Shown: positions 41,498 through 54,479 of the stretch, piece by piece
Position numbering within the stretch: the first letter of the stretch is position 1
Layout: every line of letters starts with the position of its first letter
Source: Thozetella sp. PMI_491
Taxonomy: Eukaryota > Ascomycota > Sordariomycetes > Chaetosphaeriales > Chaetosphaeriaceae
DNA length: 64,000 bases
Direction of reading: 5' to 3'
Assembly: GCA_021432635.1 (NCBI GenBank)
Contig: MU270023.1
Span: 1,178,001 to 1,242,000, forward strand
Notes under the pieces: generated by a model
The model's database searches: none
What the model saw: the letters and a program-made list of their open reading frames with translations, nothing else
Told to the model about the DNA's origin: nothing
Translations under genes and position numbers: made by a program

Positions 41498-44400
41498 GGA
41501 CTGGTTCCTATGGGTCTTCCACTCTATACGGCTTTTAAATCCTCTAAACTAATGAGGATCGACGATATCTTACCCCTTCTGGTTATAAAGAGCCTCTTTT
41601 TCAACGATCAAGCTTATCCTTACTCCTATACAACAAACGATACTATATTGTCCCTTAACCTATTGATATCGACCTATATATCGAGGAATTCTTTAATATC
41701 TACCTATACCCGGATTAAAATCTATTTATTAAGTGGTATATCGAGCTACTATACGAGTATCACAACGGAAGACGACTAATCGGATACTATAACTATGAAA
41801 TCTACGACTATATAGAGACTTATTTTGGCCACCCTCTCCTTTTACAAGCTATATAACGCTTTGGCCAACTTATAGATCTTATACGACCTAAGGAAGAGTA
41901 TTATTATAAGAATGAGCTTTTACTTATTAAACTAAGATTATATTACTATTAAATACGGGTGGTTTTAGACCTAGATCTAGACCTTATAGATTTATATTGC
42001 CCTGAGGATCTAATCCTTTACTAAGCTTTTCTAACCTACTTCTTATACTTATATAAAACCTTTAAAAACTACTATACGTAGTAAAGGCACGGGGTTTTAA
42101 ACAATCTTCCTTATATTTATACTTATAAAATGGGTGAAAAAACTAGCCCTATTATCCCTAAACTAAAGGGTATTATAAACTATATTATATAGAGCCTATA
42201 TATGAAAGCCTATTTAACTAAAGAAGGCTTAATCAAGGCTATATCTAGAGAGGATATTACTCCCTCTAAGATAAATAAAGCCTTAGCTGAAATACAGCTA
42301 TATTTAGAAGATAGGCCTTTATTATAAATAAAATACTATACTATTGTTTTTACAGTGTGGGAAGGCCTTAAAAATCTATATAACCCTACGGGTTTTACGT
42401 TGGAATATTTACTTATAAAAGAGTTCTTTGAATCTACACTTGATAAGTATATTTCTTTAGAGGAATATTTAAATAAAGTAAAAGAGCTTATCGACAAGCT
42501 ATCCTTTAGAGATATAAACCTACCCGATTAGGTTATAATCTCGTGGATTTTATATAGCTTAGGGGATGAGTATAGCGGCTTAGTAAGCTTTATAACTTAA
42601 GATTTAAGAAAAGACCTTAAAGCTTATACTTTTGATATTATAACCTCTAGTCTTATAGACGAGGCTAAACGTTAAGACTTAAAAGAAGATACCTAAGCTT
42701 TGTATACTTAAATAAAGGGTAAATATAAGGGTAAAAAACCGTGGAAAGTAAATAAACGTATTACTTTTTATACGCATTGCAAACTACCCGGTTATACGCA
42801 CTACACCTGTGCGTTTTTACACCCTGAAAAAGCGCCTAAAAACTGGGTTAATAAAAGTGGTTTACCAACTTATAAAGTTAATAAACTATATTATAAAAAT
42901 CCTAGGTTTAATAAACTTAATAAAGAAAATAAGCTGTATAAACCTAAAGAAACTAGTAATTATACTAGTAAAAAGGAGGATTTAAATCCTACCTTAAAAA
43001 TGGCTAAAGAAGTATATTTTACATCTAATCCAGATGATATGGATATAGATGAAATAGCAACCTTGGAATCTATATATGATTAAAGCGATTAAGAGGATCT
43101 TATAGATCTAGATATAGCCGAGGTATTTTATACATATATAAAATCTCTTATAAATAATAATATAACTAATAATAATAAACTAGGAAGAGTAATAGTTAAA
43201 ATAAAGGCTAAAACCTAAGAGATTAAAAATCTAGAGGTAAAATACTTTACTAGTAAAGACTATAAATATAAAGCTAACTTTATATTTGATTCTACTGCTA
43301 CTAGGCATATAATTATAGATCGATTACTATTTTGTAGCTTTAAAGCTATAAATAGTAAAGTCAGCTGGGGAAATGCTAAAAGTATAGATATAAAAGGAAT
43401 AGGAAACGTATATATATAATTTCTAGATATAAATAAAAAGCTATTACTTAAAGATTACTTTTATATGCCTTAACTAGGCGTAAATCTTATAAGTATAGCT
43501 AATTTACTAGCTGAATATATATATATATATATTAAGTATTACTTTTTTTTACTAAATGGTATTACTAATATTATTATAGGAGAATAAATAAATAAATTAT
43601 ACTACTTATTTATAAAGGTATTAAATAAGATAAATAACTAAATATATAATATATAAGTATAAGATCTAGATTTAGATCTAATATATAAAAGAATGGAGTA
43701 TATAAATAAATAAACCTTAAACTATATATTTAATAATACGTTGGGTATAAATAAGATTAATAACCTTAATAATAATATAAATAACTGTAAAGTTTATATA
43801 AAGGCTAAATTTAAAAATAAAATATATAAAAAATCCACTAATAATAAAGATCTAGACTATCTTAAAAAAGTAGCTAGTGATCTATATAGTCCTTTTAAGC
43901 AAAGAATATATAATAACTATAGATACTTTATAACCTTTTTAGATTGTAAAACATGATATTTAGAGGTTAAGCTTTTAAGGAATAAAAGCGAAGCTTATAA
44001 AGCTTTTAAAGCCTTTAAAAACCAAGTAGAAAATAATAATAATAATAAACGTATAAGGATATATTAAACCGATTAAGGTAGGGAATTTATAAATAAAAGA
44101 TTTAATAAATATTTTATAAATAATGGTATAAAACACTAGCTATTCTTAGCTTATATTAAAGAATTAAACGGCTTTATAGAGCGTATAAATTAAACGCTTT
44201 TAAATAAAGTAAGAGCTTTATTAATAATAAGTGGTTTACCTAAATATTTATAGGGAAAAGCTTTACTAGCTGCTGTATATATATATAATCACACCCCATA
44301 TAGTGCTTTAAGATATAAGACCCTTTATAAATTAAAGAACGGGACTTAACCTGATATAAGTAATATAAAGATATGGGGATCTTTAATATATTATAAGATA

Positions 44401-45589
44401 AAAGGACTTAATATATTTAAGTTAGCTGATAAGGCTTATAAAGGGGTATTAGTTGGTTATAGAGCTGATAGTTACTAGTATGAAATATATGATTTTATAA
44501 TTAAAACCTTAACTTAGTATAGAGATATATATATTTTAGAAGGCTAGTTTATACCTAGTAATACCTATATAGATTAAGATTTAAATAAAGATCTTAATAA
44601 AGATCTTAATAATATAGATCCTAATAAGGATCTTAATAATATAGATCTTAATATAAATAAAGAATCTATAGCTAGAAATACTAGATCTAGAAATAAAGCT
44701 AGTAATAAGGGTAATATAACTAGTGAAAATAGTAAAGAATCTATGCCTCTTATAACTAGATCTAATAATAATATAGACTCTAATATAGAGTTTAACCCTA
44801 TAAATAAACCTTTTATAGAGGTAATTATACCTAAGAAGGATAAAGAGTATTATAAATAATTTTGATTGGTATATTATATAAAGAAAGATATATTTTATAT
44901 AAAATTAAGTAATAAAGAACCCTTTACTTATAAATAAGTTATAAGTGGTCCTGATAGCTTAAACTGGTAAACTGCTATGAAAGTAGAAATAGAGGAACTA
45001 ATAAAATAATATATGTGGGATATAGTAGATTTACTATTAAACTGTATGGCTTTAAGGGGCTGGTGGGTTTATAAAATAAAGAAAGACTATAATAAATTAA
45101 AATATAAAGCTAGATGGGTTATATAAGGTTTTAACTAAGTATATAGTTTAGATTATATTGATATGTTTAGTATAGTTTATAGATTGGAGACGTATTGTAT
45201 ATTTTTTATAATAGTAATATATAACGGCTGGGAAATACTTTAGTTTGACGTTAAAAATGTGTTTATATATATATATATAGATATAGATATATATATAACC
45301 TTTCCTACTAGTTTTTATAATAATATAAATATAAAAAATAAATGCTTTAAGCTTAATAAAGCTTTATATAGTCTTAAATAAAGCCTTAGGTTGTAGTATA
45401 AGTATTTATTAACTATATTAATAAGACTAGGTTTTATAGTTTTTCTGTATGATAATAGTGCCTTTATAAATAAAGCTTTAAAAATTGTGGTTTTATATTA
45501 TATTAATGATTTAATAGTTATAGGCTTAAATAAAGATATAATACTAAATATAATAAATGAAACGTTAAAATATATAAAGCTTTAATATT

Positions 45590-45680
45590 GGGAATTGCTA
45601 GGGACGCATGACGAATTGCTACGGACGCATGATCTTACGGACGCATAACGGTTTTACCGCTTCTTATTGGCCCAAATTTT
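45590..45680 (+). repeat. left terminal inverted repeat of the MULE
   Basis: About 91 bases starting GGGAATTGCTAGGGACGCAT, with an internal repeated phrase (GGACGCATGA). It is nearly identical, inverted, to 48923-49013. Confidence 0.9.
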
Positions 45681-48600
45681 TAATGTTAATACACGTACCA
45701 CACTTAAAATTCTACCAAAGTACCCCAAGCTATTTTAGCTGTTTTTCTTTAGTTAAGCTAATGCGAACGCGTCTCGTCGCCTCTTCAAGAAGCTTTAGTT
45801 AAACTATAGTAACGACAACCCAATGCCTATCCCTGTTCGCCCGATCGAAAGCCGGCGGCGGCAACGCTCTGATACCACAACTCGTTCAGAACAGCCGCCT
45901 CCCAAACGATAATGTTAAAACCCAACACCTGGCTCCCCTAGTTCGTCAGATATCACCAACACCTTAGGAACCAGTGTTGGTCCCTACTATAGTGTCGGCG
46001 ATGATAGCGCTGTACCAAACCTCTTTTCTACGTTTCTAGAATACTTTACAACTATCCCCCGCCCGCATAATAAAGCGTTTAACAACCCTCTATAGACCAC
46101 TAGGAGCGATTCAAAGATCTATCTACTAGATCGATTTACCAAATATCCCCGACAAGCGAAATAAAATCATATTCGCATTCCCGTCCCAGGCCCCAAGTCC
46201 GCCGAAATTACCTATCTCCAAAATCAAGCTGCTTCCCAGTTGCCACCTGTTACAACTCCAGCTACATCGCCCCAGGCCCAGTTTGCCTCCGCCCTAAAGC
46301 TTGTCCAAGAGGTGATCGATACAGATCAGCAACTCACCTTCGACCTTACACAGTCATATAAACAAGTTCGCTGCTAGCAAGAGAGATAGGGATATTCCCC
46401 ACTTTAAGATCTAATCTCCCCCCCTCTAGGGGAAGCCCCGCCTCTATATCCAGGCCTGCCAACAGAGCAAGGTAGTCATACATCAGGGTCAGAGTCTGAC
46501 AAATCAGTCATACCTCTAATCCCAAACCCACCTATACCAGACAAACCAACTACTTCTGTGGAAGAGCTTTTTAATATAGTCAATACTTTTGGTAAAGCTA
46601 ATAGATTTGCCGTTGGCAGATATAATAGCTATACCCAAGACGGCCAGGTAATACGGTATACTTTTCAGTATGACCGCTATAGAGCGCCCCAGCCTAGTAG
46701 GGGGGAAGGACTCCGGAATCAAAAGCCCCGGAAGTGCAGCTGCAAGTGGAAAGTCATTACTAAGGCCCTCGAGGAAGGCAGGTAGCTTCTTTAAAAACAT
46801 ACCAACCCAGAGCACCTCTAATATAATCATACACCCAGTATTAATTCATCTGCCTACCCTACCTATAAAAGGCTTACTAACTCCGTTAAGGAGTTAATCA
46901 AGTCAATAAGTCAACGGATAGGCATCTAGGCATATAACGTCTGGGTAATTGTCACTAAACAACACCCTGAATTAGTTTTAACCAAGAAAGACATTTATAA
47001 TGCTAGGATAAAGAACAACTAGGAGAAGCTTAATAGTTATAGCTCTACTACTACTCTGATCAAGTTATTTAACGATAAAAAGATTCCCTATGTCGTAAAA
47101 TAGGCTGATAACAATCCAGACCGTCTGCTGGGACTTATATAGACCTATCCTTCTTATATACAGCTATAGAAGCAGTTTTCTAAGGTGATAAGTTTTAACA
47201 ACACTTACAATACTAACTACTATAAGCTTCCCCTGTTCTAGGTGATTGGCCAGACCTGCCTAGGAACTGTCTTTAACACTATGTTTAACGTGATTAATAA
47301 TAAGAGGCTTAAAGGGTTTTAATTTCTAGCCGATACTGTCCAAGAACTAGTTGACTAGCACGAGATTTAACTTCCTAATGTGGTAATCACTAACTTTAAT
47401 ACATAGATAAAGGAGGCTTTTAAAGCCACTTTCCCAGACACACAACAACAGCTATATATCCACTACATTAATTCAAACATTTTTCTCCAGTCAAAAAGGA
47501 AGTGGAAACAACCTTTTACTCTAGACAATAACAATATTAACAGTAGCGACAGGGAAGTCCAGGTCTCGCTTAATTCTAACGATAGAGACGTAATCCAAGA
47601 TACTAAAAAGCCAGACAAAACCCCTCCAGGGCCAATTACTTATAATTATAAGGAGGTACTAGCACTTTAAAAGTTTGTTATGTTTGCTAAGACCAAGGAG
47701 GAGCACAAAGAGGCCTAGGCCAATATCTACAAGGAATTTAATAACTAGAGAGTTATTCTTATATATCTTTATCAGATATATATAAGTGTATAGGCCTAGT
47801 AGGCCTAGTGTTATATTTAAAGGTACTAAAACTTTAGTATCTAGGTCACATCTAGGACAGAGGCAAGCAATAACAATATTAAAAGCTACCTCTTAAACAG
47901 TATAAGCTACTTATATCGACTGGTTAAGGCTATCAAAGAAATGCTCAGTGATCAGGAGAAGGATTTTGTCTATACTTGTACACAGGACAAGGTGCTTTCT
48001 TCTTATAAGTATTTAAGACCTGGGTTAGAATACCTAGGTAAATTACAGATAGTAGTATCTGAGAAGGGTCTCCAACTTATTATTACGCTGTGTCATAAGG
48101 CAAAGACAGTAATCCCATTGGTTAAAAACCCTAAGCTATAACTAATCAGCTCTTATAACGATAATTACTTTGTTTTTATCTAGCTAGGCATACCTTGCCA
48201 CTATAAGATCTATAAGGTCTTAAAGACTAGGAGTGTCTTTACTAAGTAGGACATCTATCCACAGTGGCATATCTACAAGCCAACCTCCAAAGATCCTTAT
48301 CAGCAGATTCACAACTTAAAGATTGCTATATTACTATATAGCAGGCCAAGCAATAGTATATAGCCTCTGCTAGTCTAACTGTATATAGGTAACCAGAGCC
48401 AGTTGTTAACCTAGAACAGCAGCCGGCTAGCTGGCCGTTATAGCCGACCTCCAAGAAGCTGGAATAAGGCTATGCTTGCCTGATTAGAGCTTGAAAAAGC
48501 TTAGGGTAGCTAGTTATTAGAAGGGGGAGAAGCATTATAGCGTTAGAGTAGTTAGCAGGCGCCAGCTACCCTAGGTGCTAGGGCAACAACTAGGGTGCGT

Positions 48601-48922
48601 GTAAGTGGTCGGAGGACTTAGCCAAGCGTTTGGAGGCTAAGAAGCCAGTGGGAGCAGATGAGTAGTGATGACGAGGGACCTCGGTATCAGCTGCGGTCAT
48701 CGCAGCTATATAGATAATAGCTAGTAATATATTAGGCATCTCTAGCACTTTATATAACGGTCGTTACACTTTACAGGCTTGATATACTCACTTTCTGTAA
48801 CGGCCGTTATAAAATCTTAACAAGATGCTCAGCTACCTATCTAAGGATCGCTGGTGTAAGAGAGGGCTATTGTTAGTGAGTTTTACTCACTGCCTTTGTG
48901 GGGCAAGTAGTTGTAGGCACTG

Positions 48923-49013
48923 AAAATTTAGGCCAATAAGAAGCGGTAAAACCGTTATACGTCCGTAAGATCATGCGTCCATAGCAATTCGTCATGCGTC
49001 CCTAGCAATTCCC
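48923..49013 (-). repeat. right terminal inverted repeat of the MULE
   Basis: Reverse complement of 45590-45680 with only a few transitions. It ends ..TAGCAATTCCC, followed at once by the target duplication TTAATATT. Confidence 0.9.
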
Positions 49014-49960
49014 TTAATATTTAGGCGAAGTTAATACTTTTTTAGGTATAGATATAATGGTTGATAAAGTAAATAAAACCCTTATAATATATTAAAAAGA
49101 ATATATATATACTTTAATAAATAAATATGGTATAGATATAAATCTAGTATCTATACTAGCTGAATCTAGTATAAAACTATAAAGAAGTGATATAAAAGCT
49201 TTAAAAGAGGATATATTACTATACTAATAAATAGTTGGATCCTTATTATATTTAGCTTTAAAAATAAGACTAGATATAGTCTTTACTGTTTAAAACTGTG
49301 TTAAATATGTATTAAATCCTAATAAAAGCTATTTTAAGGCTATATATTATATAATTAGATATCTAAAAAAGAATCTTGATTTAGGTATAAAATATATAGC
49401 TATAAATCTTATATTAAAAGGCTATTGTGATAGTGACTGGGCTAGTTGTATAGATACTAAATGGTTGACTATTGGATATATATTTATACTAGGTAATAAT
49501 ATAATAAGCTGGAATATTAGTTTATAAAAGACTGTAGCTTTATCTATGTGTGAGGCTGAATATATGGCTTTAATAGAGGCCTTAAAAGAGGCTATATATC
49601 TATCCTATACTATAAAGGCTATAGAGTAATATTTAAAGGTGGGTATACTGGTAAATATACTGGTTATATATGAAGATAATGATGTAGCTCTTAAGCTAGC
49701 TAATAACCTAGAGTTTTATAAAAGATTTAAATATATTGATATATGATATTATTTTATAAGAAATCTAGTAATAGATAATAAAATAAAGCTCTTATATATA
49801 TTTATAAAAGAGTAACTAGTTGATCTACTTACTAAGGCTTTACCCTATACTATATTAAGTCCTTGGTTAAATAAAATATAATTAGTTTAAATAAGTAGTC
49901 TTTATATAATATATAAGTTAATCTATTTATGATTTTAACCGTATATAGATTAAGGGGGAG

Positions 49961-50520
49961 TGTTAATATGTGACTCACTATTAAATATAGATCCTAAAAT
50001 ATATATTATAAAACGCATGGGCTATATATCTCTAGGGTAGGCAAGAAAGCCCTATACTTATAAAAGATCTATGTAAGTAAAAATAACTATATGCCTCAAA
50101 GTATCTACGATTCCACACAATGGCTACCTCTTATATAAAACAGTTATACCATATAAAAACGCTAAAAATAGACTAAAATATATGCTAAGCCCTTTTAATA
50201 TATATCTATTAGTAAGGGTATAAAATGCGTAAGAAGATGAAGCGTTTTAAATATAAGCGAGTGTTTTATATGCTGGTCTTTATGAGTATACTAATATGGT
50301 AAAAGATGGGCCATTTTAATATGGTAATTAGTGGGGCTATATAGTCTATATATACGTAGCTTTGCTCCCTGATTTAAATCTTGGATCTTTATCTTTTTAC
50401 ATACATACACTTAAATATACTTATATTTCTAGCCTAAAAGATCTGCTGGCTGGACCTACTTTTTATGTGTATTCTACTGCTTACGTCATTAAAATTGATT
50501 ATTTATCATACTTTTTAACA
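49961..50520 (+). repeat. 3' LTR of the Copia element
   Basis: Begins TGTTAATATGTGACT after the purine tract at 49951-49960 and ends CTTTTTAACA. Partner of 40801-41357. Confidence 0.92.
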
Positions 50521-53500
50521 ATATAAAACACCCTTTTAGAATAGTTAGCTTAGATCTCCTTGAACACCTTATCTAAGATAATCTACTTTAGCTATTAAAT
50601 ATCTTAAACTACTTAGCTTATTATATCTATAATAATTATCGCAATAATATACTTATCTTACTTTATACTTTAATAATTATTAAAGCTATCTATTAGATAT
50701 TCTTAGATATAACCTTAGAGCTAAGTATAATATCTACTCTTTTATATAAAATAAAGTAGGCTTAATCAGCTATAATAAAAGAGAAAGATAAGGTATAATT
50801 TATCTTTACCTTATTATTCTTAACCTATAGTTAAACGTTTTTATATATAGCTTGTTTTAAGTTAGAGTCTTTTAACCTACCCCCTTCTAGCCTAAAGGAA
50901 GTTATAGTTATAGCTGTTATAAACTTGATTTATATTTCCGTTGCTCTACTTTATAATCTATATAAAAGACCTTTAAAGTATAAAATTAGGTATATTAGGG
51001 GAAGTATTAAAAGGTCTAGGATTACTATATTAGTTTAAGTCTAAAATTACAAGGTTTATAAGAATAGTCTTAGCTAGAAAGTAGTTAACTATAGCCTATT
51101 TAATAAGAAACTAGTTAACTTATTTTATATAGTTACCTTACATCTAAGTTTTATAGATTATATTATGCTTATTAATATTAGTACTTACGGACTGTAAAAC
51201 ATTAAGATTTATTTCCTTAAATCGTTTATTTTGCTTTATAATAAAGGCGAATAGATTGCCAACCTTGATTTACCACTCAAACTCTAAAATCTAAATCTGA
51301 TTTATCTATATAATAAAGATAACCCTAAGTATAAGGGTTATATAGTTAAATATCCCTACTAGGGTTTATTATTTACTATGATTAACGATTAGAAAGAGCT
51401 TCTCGACCTGCCCAAGGGAGTCAGTATTATTCGGTCTATAGGTAACTAGGCTAGAAGGCTGGCAGTAGCTTATATAAGTCTTTAATTAGGGCATTAAACT
51501 ATAGTGCTACGCGATAAGTTCTGCTGGAGTTGTATTTTACACCTTTGGCTCAACTCTCAGAGAGGTAGCAGGCTCTACTATAGCACTATTGGTTTGAAAC
51601 ATCTGCCACCGAAAGATCTTCTTTCACACATGGTTGGGTTGATTATTATAGGCTGAGAATATCTTCTTATCCCACTAGTATACATATAAAGCTACTGCTT
51701 CAAGGTTCTAATCTATCCGCTACTGTTATTTCCATCAATCTGGCTTAGGTAATATTTAATACACTGCATGCACCGCCCACCTAGCCGCCAGCGCTGACCA
51801 GGCCAGAAAGCTGAGAGCCAATGGTTCTACGCCTACGCCCATGTCCATGCACACCTAGGCTTCCCTTGGGGTGCATACAAGCCTCAGAGGGTCCAACAGT
51901 AGGTATGGGGTGAGGCTCTCATTTCTCTGCGTTAGCCCTCTTACTCGGTTGAAGAATCATGGAAGAGGTAAGTGCTTGGCATTGTTGATTATGTGAATAA
52001 TTGATGCATATCTGACGACTACTTTCAGGAGGTTTGCACTCAATTGGCGATGCATCGCGGAAGTGCCCTTCGATGACGTCAAACACATTCCGGCAAAGTC
52101 CAAACAAGCCAGGATACAAGGTTATTGCGTGTTATCACGGCACGGAAATCTGTATGGAATCAGCCCACGAACTGTCCAAACCGTTTTCTACGGAGGAACG
52201 GCGGTCAATATACGCCATGCACACGCCGGCCGCTACTCTAGCAGCGGTGGAATTAGGCCACACTTCTTGTAGAAAGGCGACAGCCCAAATCTTGCACGTC
52301 AACCGCATTTAGCCTCAACTTGCGAGTACCCTGGAGGGTTTCAGGCGTTTGAGAGACACCAGTATCGGGGATTTCTCAGCCCTTGTCTCATGTTACTTGA
52401 AGTGCTTCGATGCCCGAGAACAGACTGCAAAAGTAGGAATAGCGTAAATTTTACGCGGTTAGGCCCTGCGAAAGGAATGCCCTCTTCTAGCAGGTATCAT
52501 CGGCAGTTCGCCGCGGTGGCCAACATTACGAGATAACTCGTGATCAGCCCTGCTCTATTTGCTACCTACATAGCCTTGGCATGATACAGGTCTCGTCTTA
52601 TTTCATTTACAATGTCGACCACAAGAGATGGCTGGAGTATGTCTGCGCCGAGTGCGGCGGCGAAGCCCAATAGTTACTTTTAAATATACCTAATTGTAAG
52701 ATACCGAATTCAAGTTCTAGGTTATAAAAGGGCATATATAAACTTCGAGACATCGACATCGCCCCTGCCGTGATATTGAAGAGTTGTAGCTAGTTATAAA
52801 AGAAGGCCGAGAATAGTCTGCGTCTTTTTAAAGAAGACCTACTCCTGCACCGAGAACATTACTGGTTTCAATCCATATCCATGGAGATAAAACGCCGGAA
52901 AGTTTGCACGTCCTCGGTTCCTTCTCAGATGATAGGCCACAGGAAACCAAACTGAAGGACGGGCGAGGAGCGACTCGGCTTAAAGGCCGCAGAGGCTGAG
53001 GCCATGTCCCCATGCCGTGCAACCCCGAATGGTGCGCCTAATATGCCGGTGAGAAGCAATCAAACTTTGGGCAGCAAACCTGCTCATTTATCTCTTACGC
53101 ACTTACCTACTACCAACTTGCGAGGCGCTTCCAAAGCTATTAGAGAAAGTATCGAGCCCCGAACTGGATACCCATAGTACCATAACACCATGCATTGACA
53201 CAAGAACTTCGAGAAAGGAATATGCCCTCGGTGAATTAACTTCGATCCAAACACTCACACAAGTTTTACTTGATTGGTTATTTCGGACCTAGCAGCTGTT
53301 GTTCCGAAGCTTATGTGAGCGCGGCTGCCCAGGCAGAAGAGAATCTCATCGTGGCAAATGATTCAGTTCATTCATGTTTTCGGCCTCCAGCATGCCGATC
53401 ATTGCTACCATACATTTACTTCACTGGCTCCGGTCTTAACCATCGCCAATTGTAGTCCAGGTAGGACTGTGCCACGGGCGGCGCTGTCTGTCTAGCTGAC

Positions 53501-54155
53501 GTGGAGTTGCATTCTCTGCCGGCAAACGGCGCTTTTCTCTTGGCACTCATAGTGAAAGGACCTAGTTGCCTCACAATACGTCTAAAGCGCCGAAAGCTGT
53601 CACTATATACGAAGTCGACAACTCGTGAAGCCTATTAATTAAGTATCAATGTGCGTGTTGATTAACCAGGGATCTTATTATAATTCAATTGCTGACAATG
53701 GAGCTGCGTAGATCTTTCAGACCCCAAATCGCCGATCTCAATGTTCTCAACAACACCAGAAACTGACATATCGGCTTTAAGTTTCCTAACTTAGAACAAT
53801 CTCATAACTCTCTGCTGGGAGATCTGTGCCCTTCGCAACCTTTAGAAGATCCGACTCGCTGAGCGCTGCGGTTCGAAGGAGAAGATCACACTGGTGAGCG
53901 GCAAGGATGATGCCATACGCCGAAGTTGATTTCGGGTGTAACCGTGCCCGTACACCGCCGCCTCAGATCGGCCGGCAATTGCCATAGTCATGCTAGCACT
54001 TCGAGTTGTGATCACGAGACTCTGGTACATGTCTCCTTCTATATATACTGCCTGCTGTCTCTCCGAATTTCTCGTAATTCAGATCCATCAGTCCCATTTC
54101 TTTTAACGAAAGTCATCTCGACCCAGACTTACTCGCTTAAGAATCAAACGCAACC
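50521..54155. other. AT-rich relic DNA, then GC-balanced intergenic DNA
   Basis: The part 50521-51450 is AT-rich with dense stops and is probably the other half of the repeat interrupted by the Copia element. From about 51700 the DNA is GC-balanced. Short frames (such as those at 52034-52312 and 53270-53455) have no domain and overlap others. I see no gene. The last 150 bases hold the promoter of the cysteine-rich peptide gene. Confidence 0.5.
54041..54048 (+). promoter_or_regulatory. TATA-like element of the cysteine-rich peptide gene
   Basis: CTATATATACTG stands about 115 bases before the ATG at 54156, a usual distance for a fungal TATA box plus a short leader (the leader ends AACGCAACC before the ATG). 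Confidence 0.5.
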
Positions 54156-54479
54156 ATGAAGTTCACTGCTACCACTTTCGCGCTCTTCATCAACCTCGTG
54201 CTCTCCGCTTCAGTTCCCGAAGCATCCTTCGGTATGGTTCAAAAGCTCGACACTAGGGCAGTATCGGGCGACATGATCATTTCCCGATCGTTCCCCTGTG
54301 CCTCCAACGACCCTACCGTTTGCTGCGCGGTATGTAACTCATACACCTGAGCTCCTAATATCCTATCATTCGAGAATAGCTTGAGTCATGAAGGAGGCTT
54401 TCTAACTTAAAACAAGTGCCGTGGCGGGTTTGGGACCTGCATCAATGGACAATGCAGTTGCAACGGTGGGGATTGCTAG
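54156..54479 (+). CDS. secreted cysteine-rich peptide, defensin-like spacing
   Basis: Two exons, 54156-54329 and 54417-54479, separated by an 87-base intron (GTATGT..TCTAACTTAAAACAAG), give 78 residues. Residues 1-20 are a signal peptide (MKFTATTFALFINLVLSAS), and a short pro-segment follows (PEASFGMVQKLDTR). The mature part has eight cysteines: FPCASNDPTVCCA, then CRGGFGTCINGQCSC, then NGGDC at the end. The spacing is C-x7-CC-x-C-x6-C-x4-C-x-C-x4-C. GTCINGQC fits the gamma-core pattern G-x-C..C of disulphide-rich antimicrobial peptides, but the C-x3-C of true defensins is absent, so it may be a knottin or another small fold. Likely secreted and disulphide-bonded; it could be an antimicrobial peptide or an effector. 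The gene is intact, and the start context (AACCATGAAG) is good. Confidence 0.82.

Larger units (their letters stand above)
45590..49013 (+). mobile_element. Mutator-like (MULE) DNA transposon, Hop-like
   Basis: The element is 3,424 bp with terminal inverted repeats of about 91 bases (GGGAATTGCTAGGGACGC.. at both ends) and an 8-base target duplication TTAATATT at 45582-45589 and 49014-49021. The interior (about 46100-48500, plus strand) reads as a MULE transposase, for example VIGQTCLGTVFNTMFNVI near 47240-47300 and VVITNFNT then FPDTQQQLYIHYINSNI near 47380-47480. That is the conserved transposase core with its D and C-x-H-like positions changed or kept in part. Many in-frame TAG codons stand where Gln or Trp is expected, so it cannot make a full protein; the change fits RIP. 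Size and terminal-repeat length resemble Hop of Fusarium oxysporum. It entered the Copia element after that had landed. Confidence 0.88.
40801..50520 (+). mobile_element. Copia LTR retrotransposon, broken
   Basis: Two long terminal repeats of 557 and 560 bases bound the element (TGTTAA..TTAACA). After the 5' repeat comes a primer-site-like GGTTATGAGCC, and just before the 3' repeat a purine tract AAGGGGGAG. Recognisable parts follow in Ty1/Copia order: gag with a zinc-knuckle-like C-x-x-C segment (about 42150-42850), protease region (about 43260-43500), integrase (about 43850-44350), reverse transcriptase and RNase H (about 44950-49900, interrupted). It is a fossil with dozens of breaks, and its bias to A and T fits RIP. 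A Mutator-like DNA transposon is inserted in it. I find no clear target-site duplication. The two repeats still align over their full length, so it is not very ancient, but RIP prevents dating by divergence. Confidence 0.9.

Noticed and set aside
40796-50525. A 5-base target duplication around the Copia element
   Set aside because: The flanks (CTAGT on the left, ATATA on the right) do not match; the site may be rearranged or changed by RIP.
52034-52312. A 92-codon frame in the GC-balanced gap
   Set aside because: No domain, a second frame overlaps it, and no introns or homology pattern support it.
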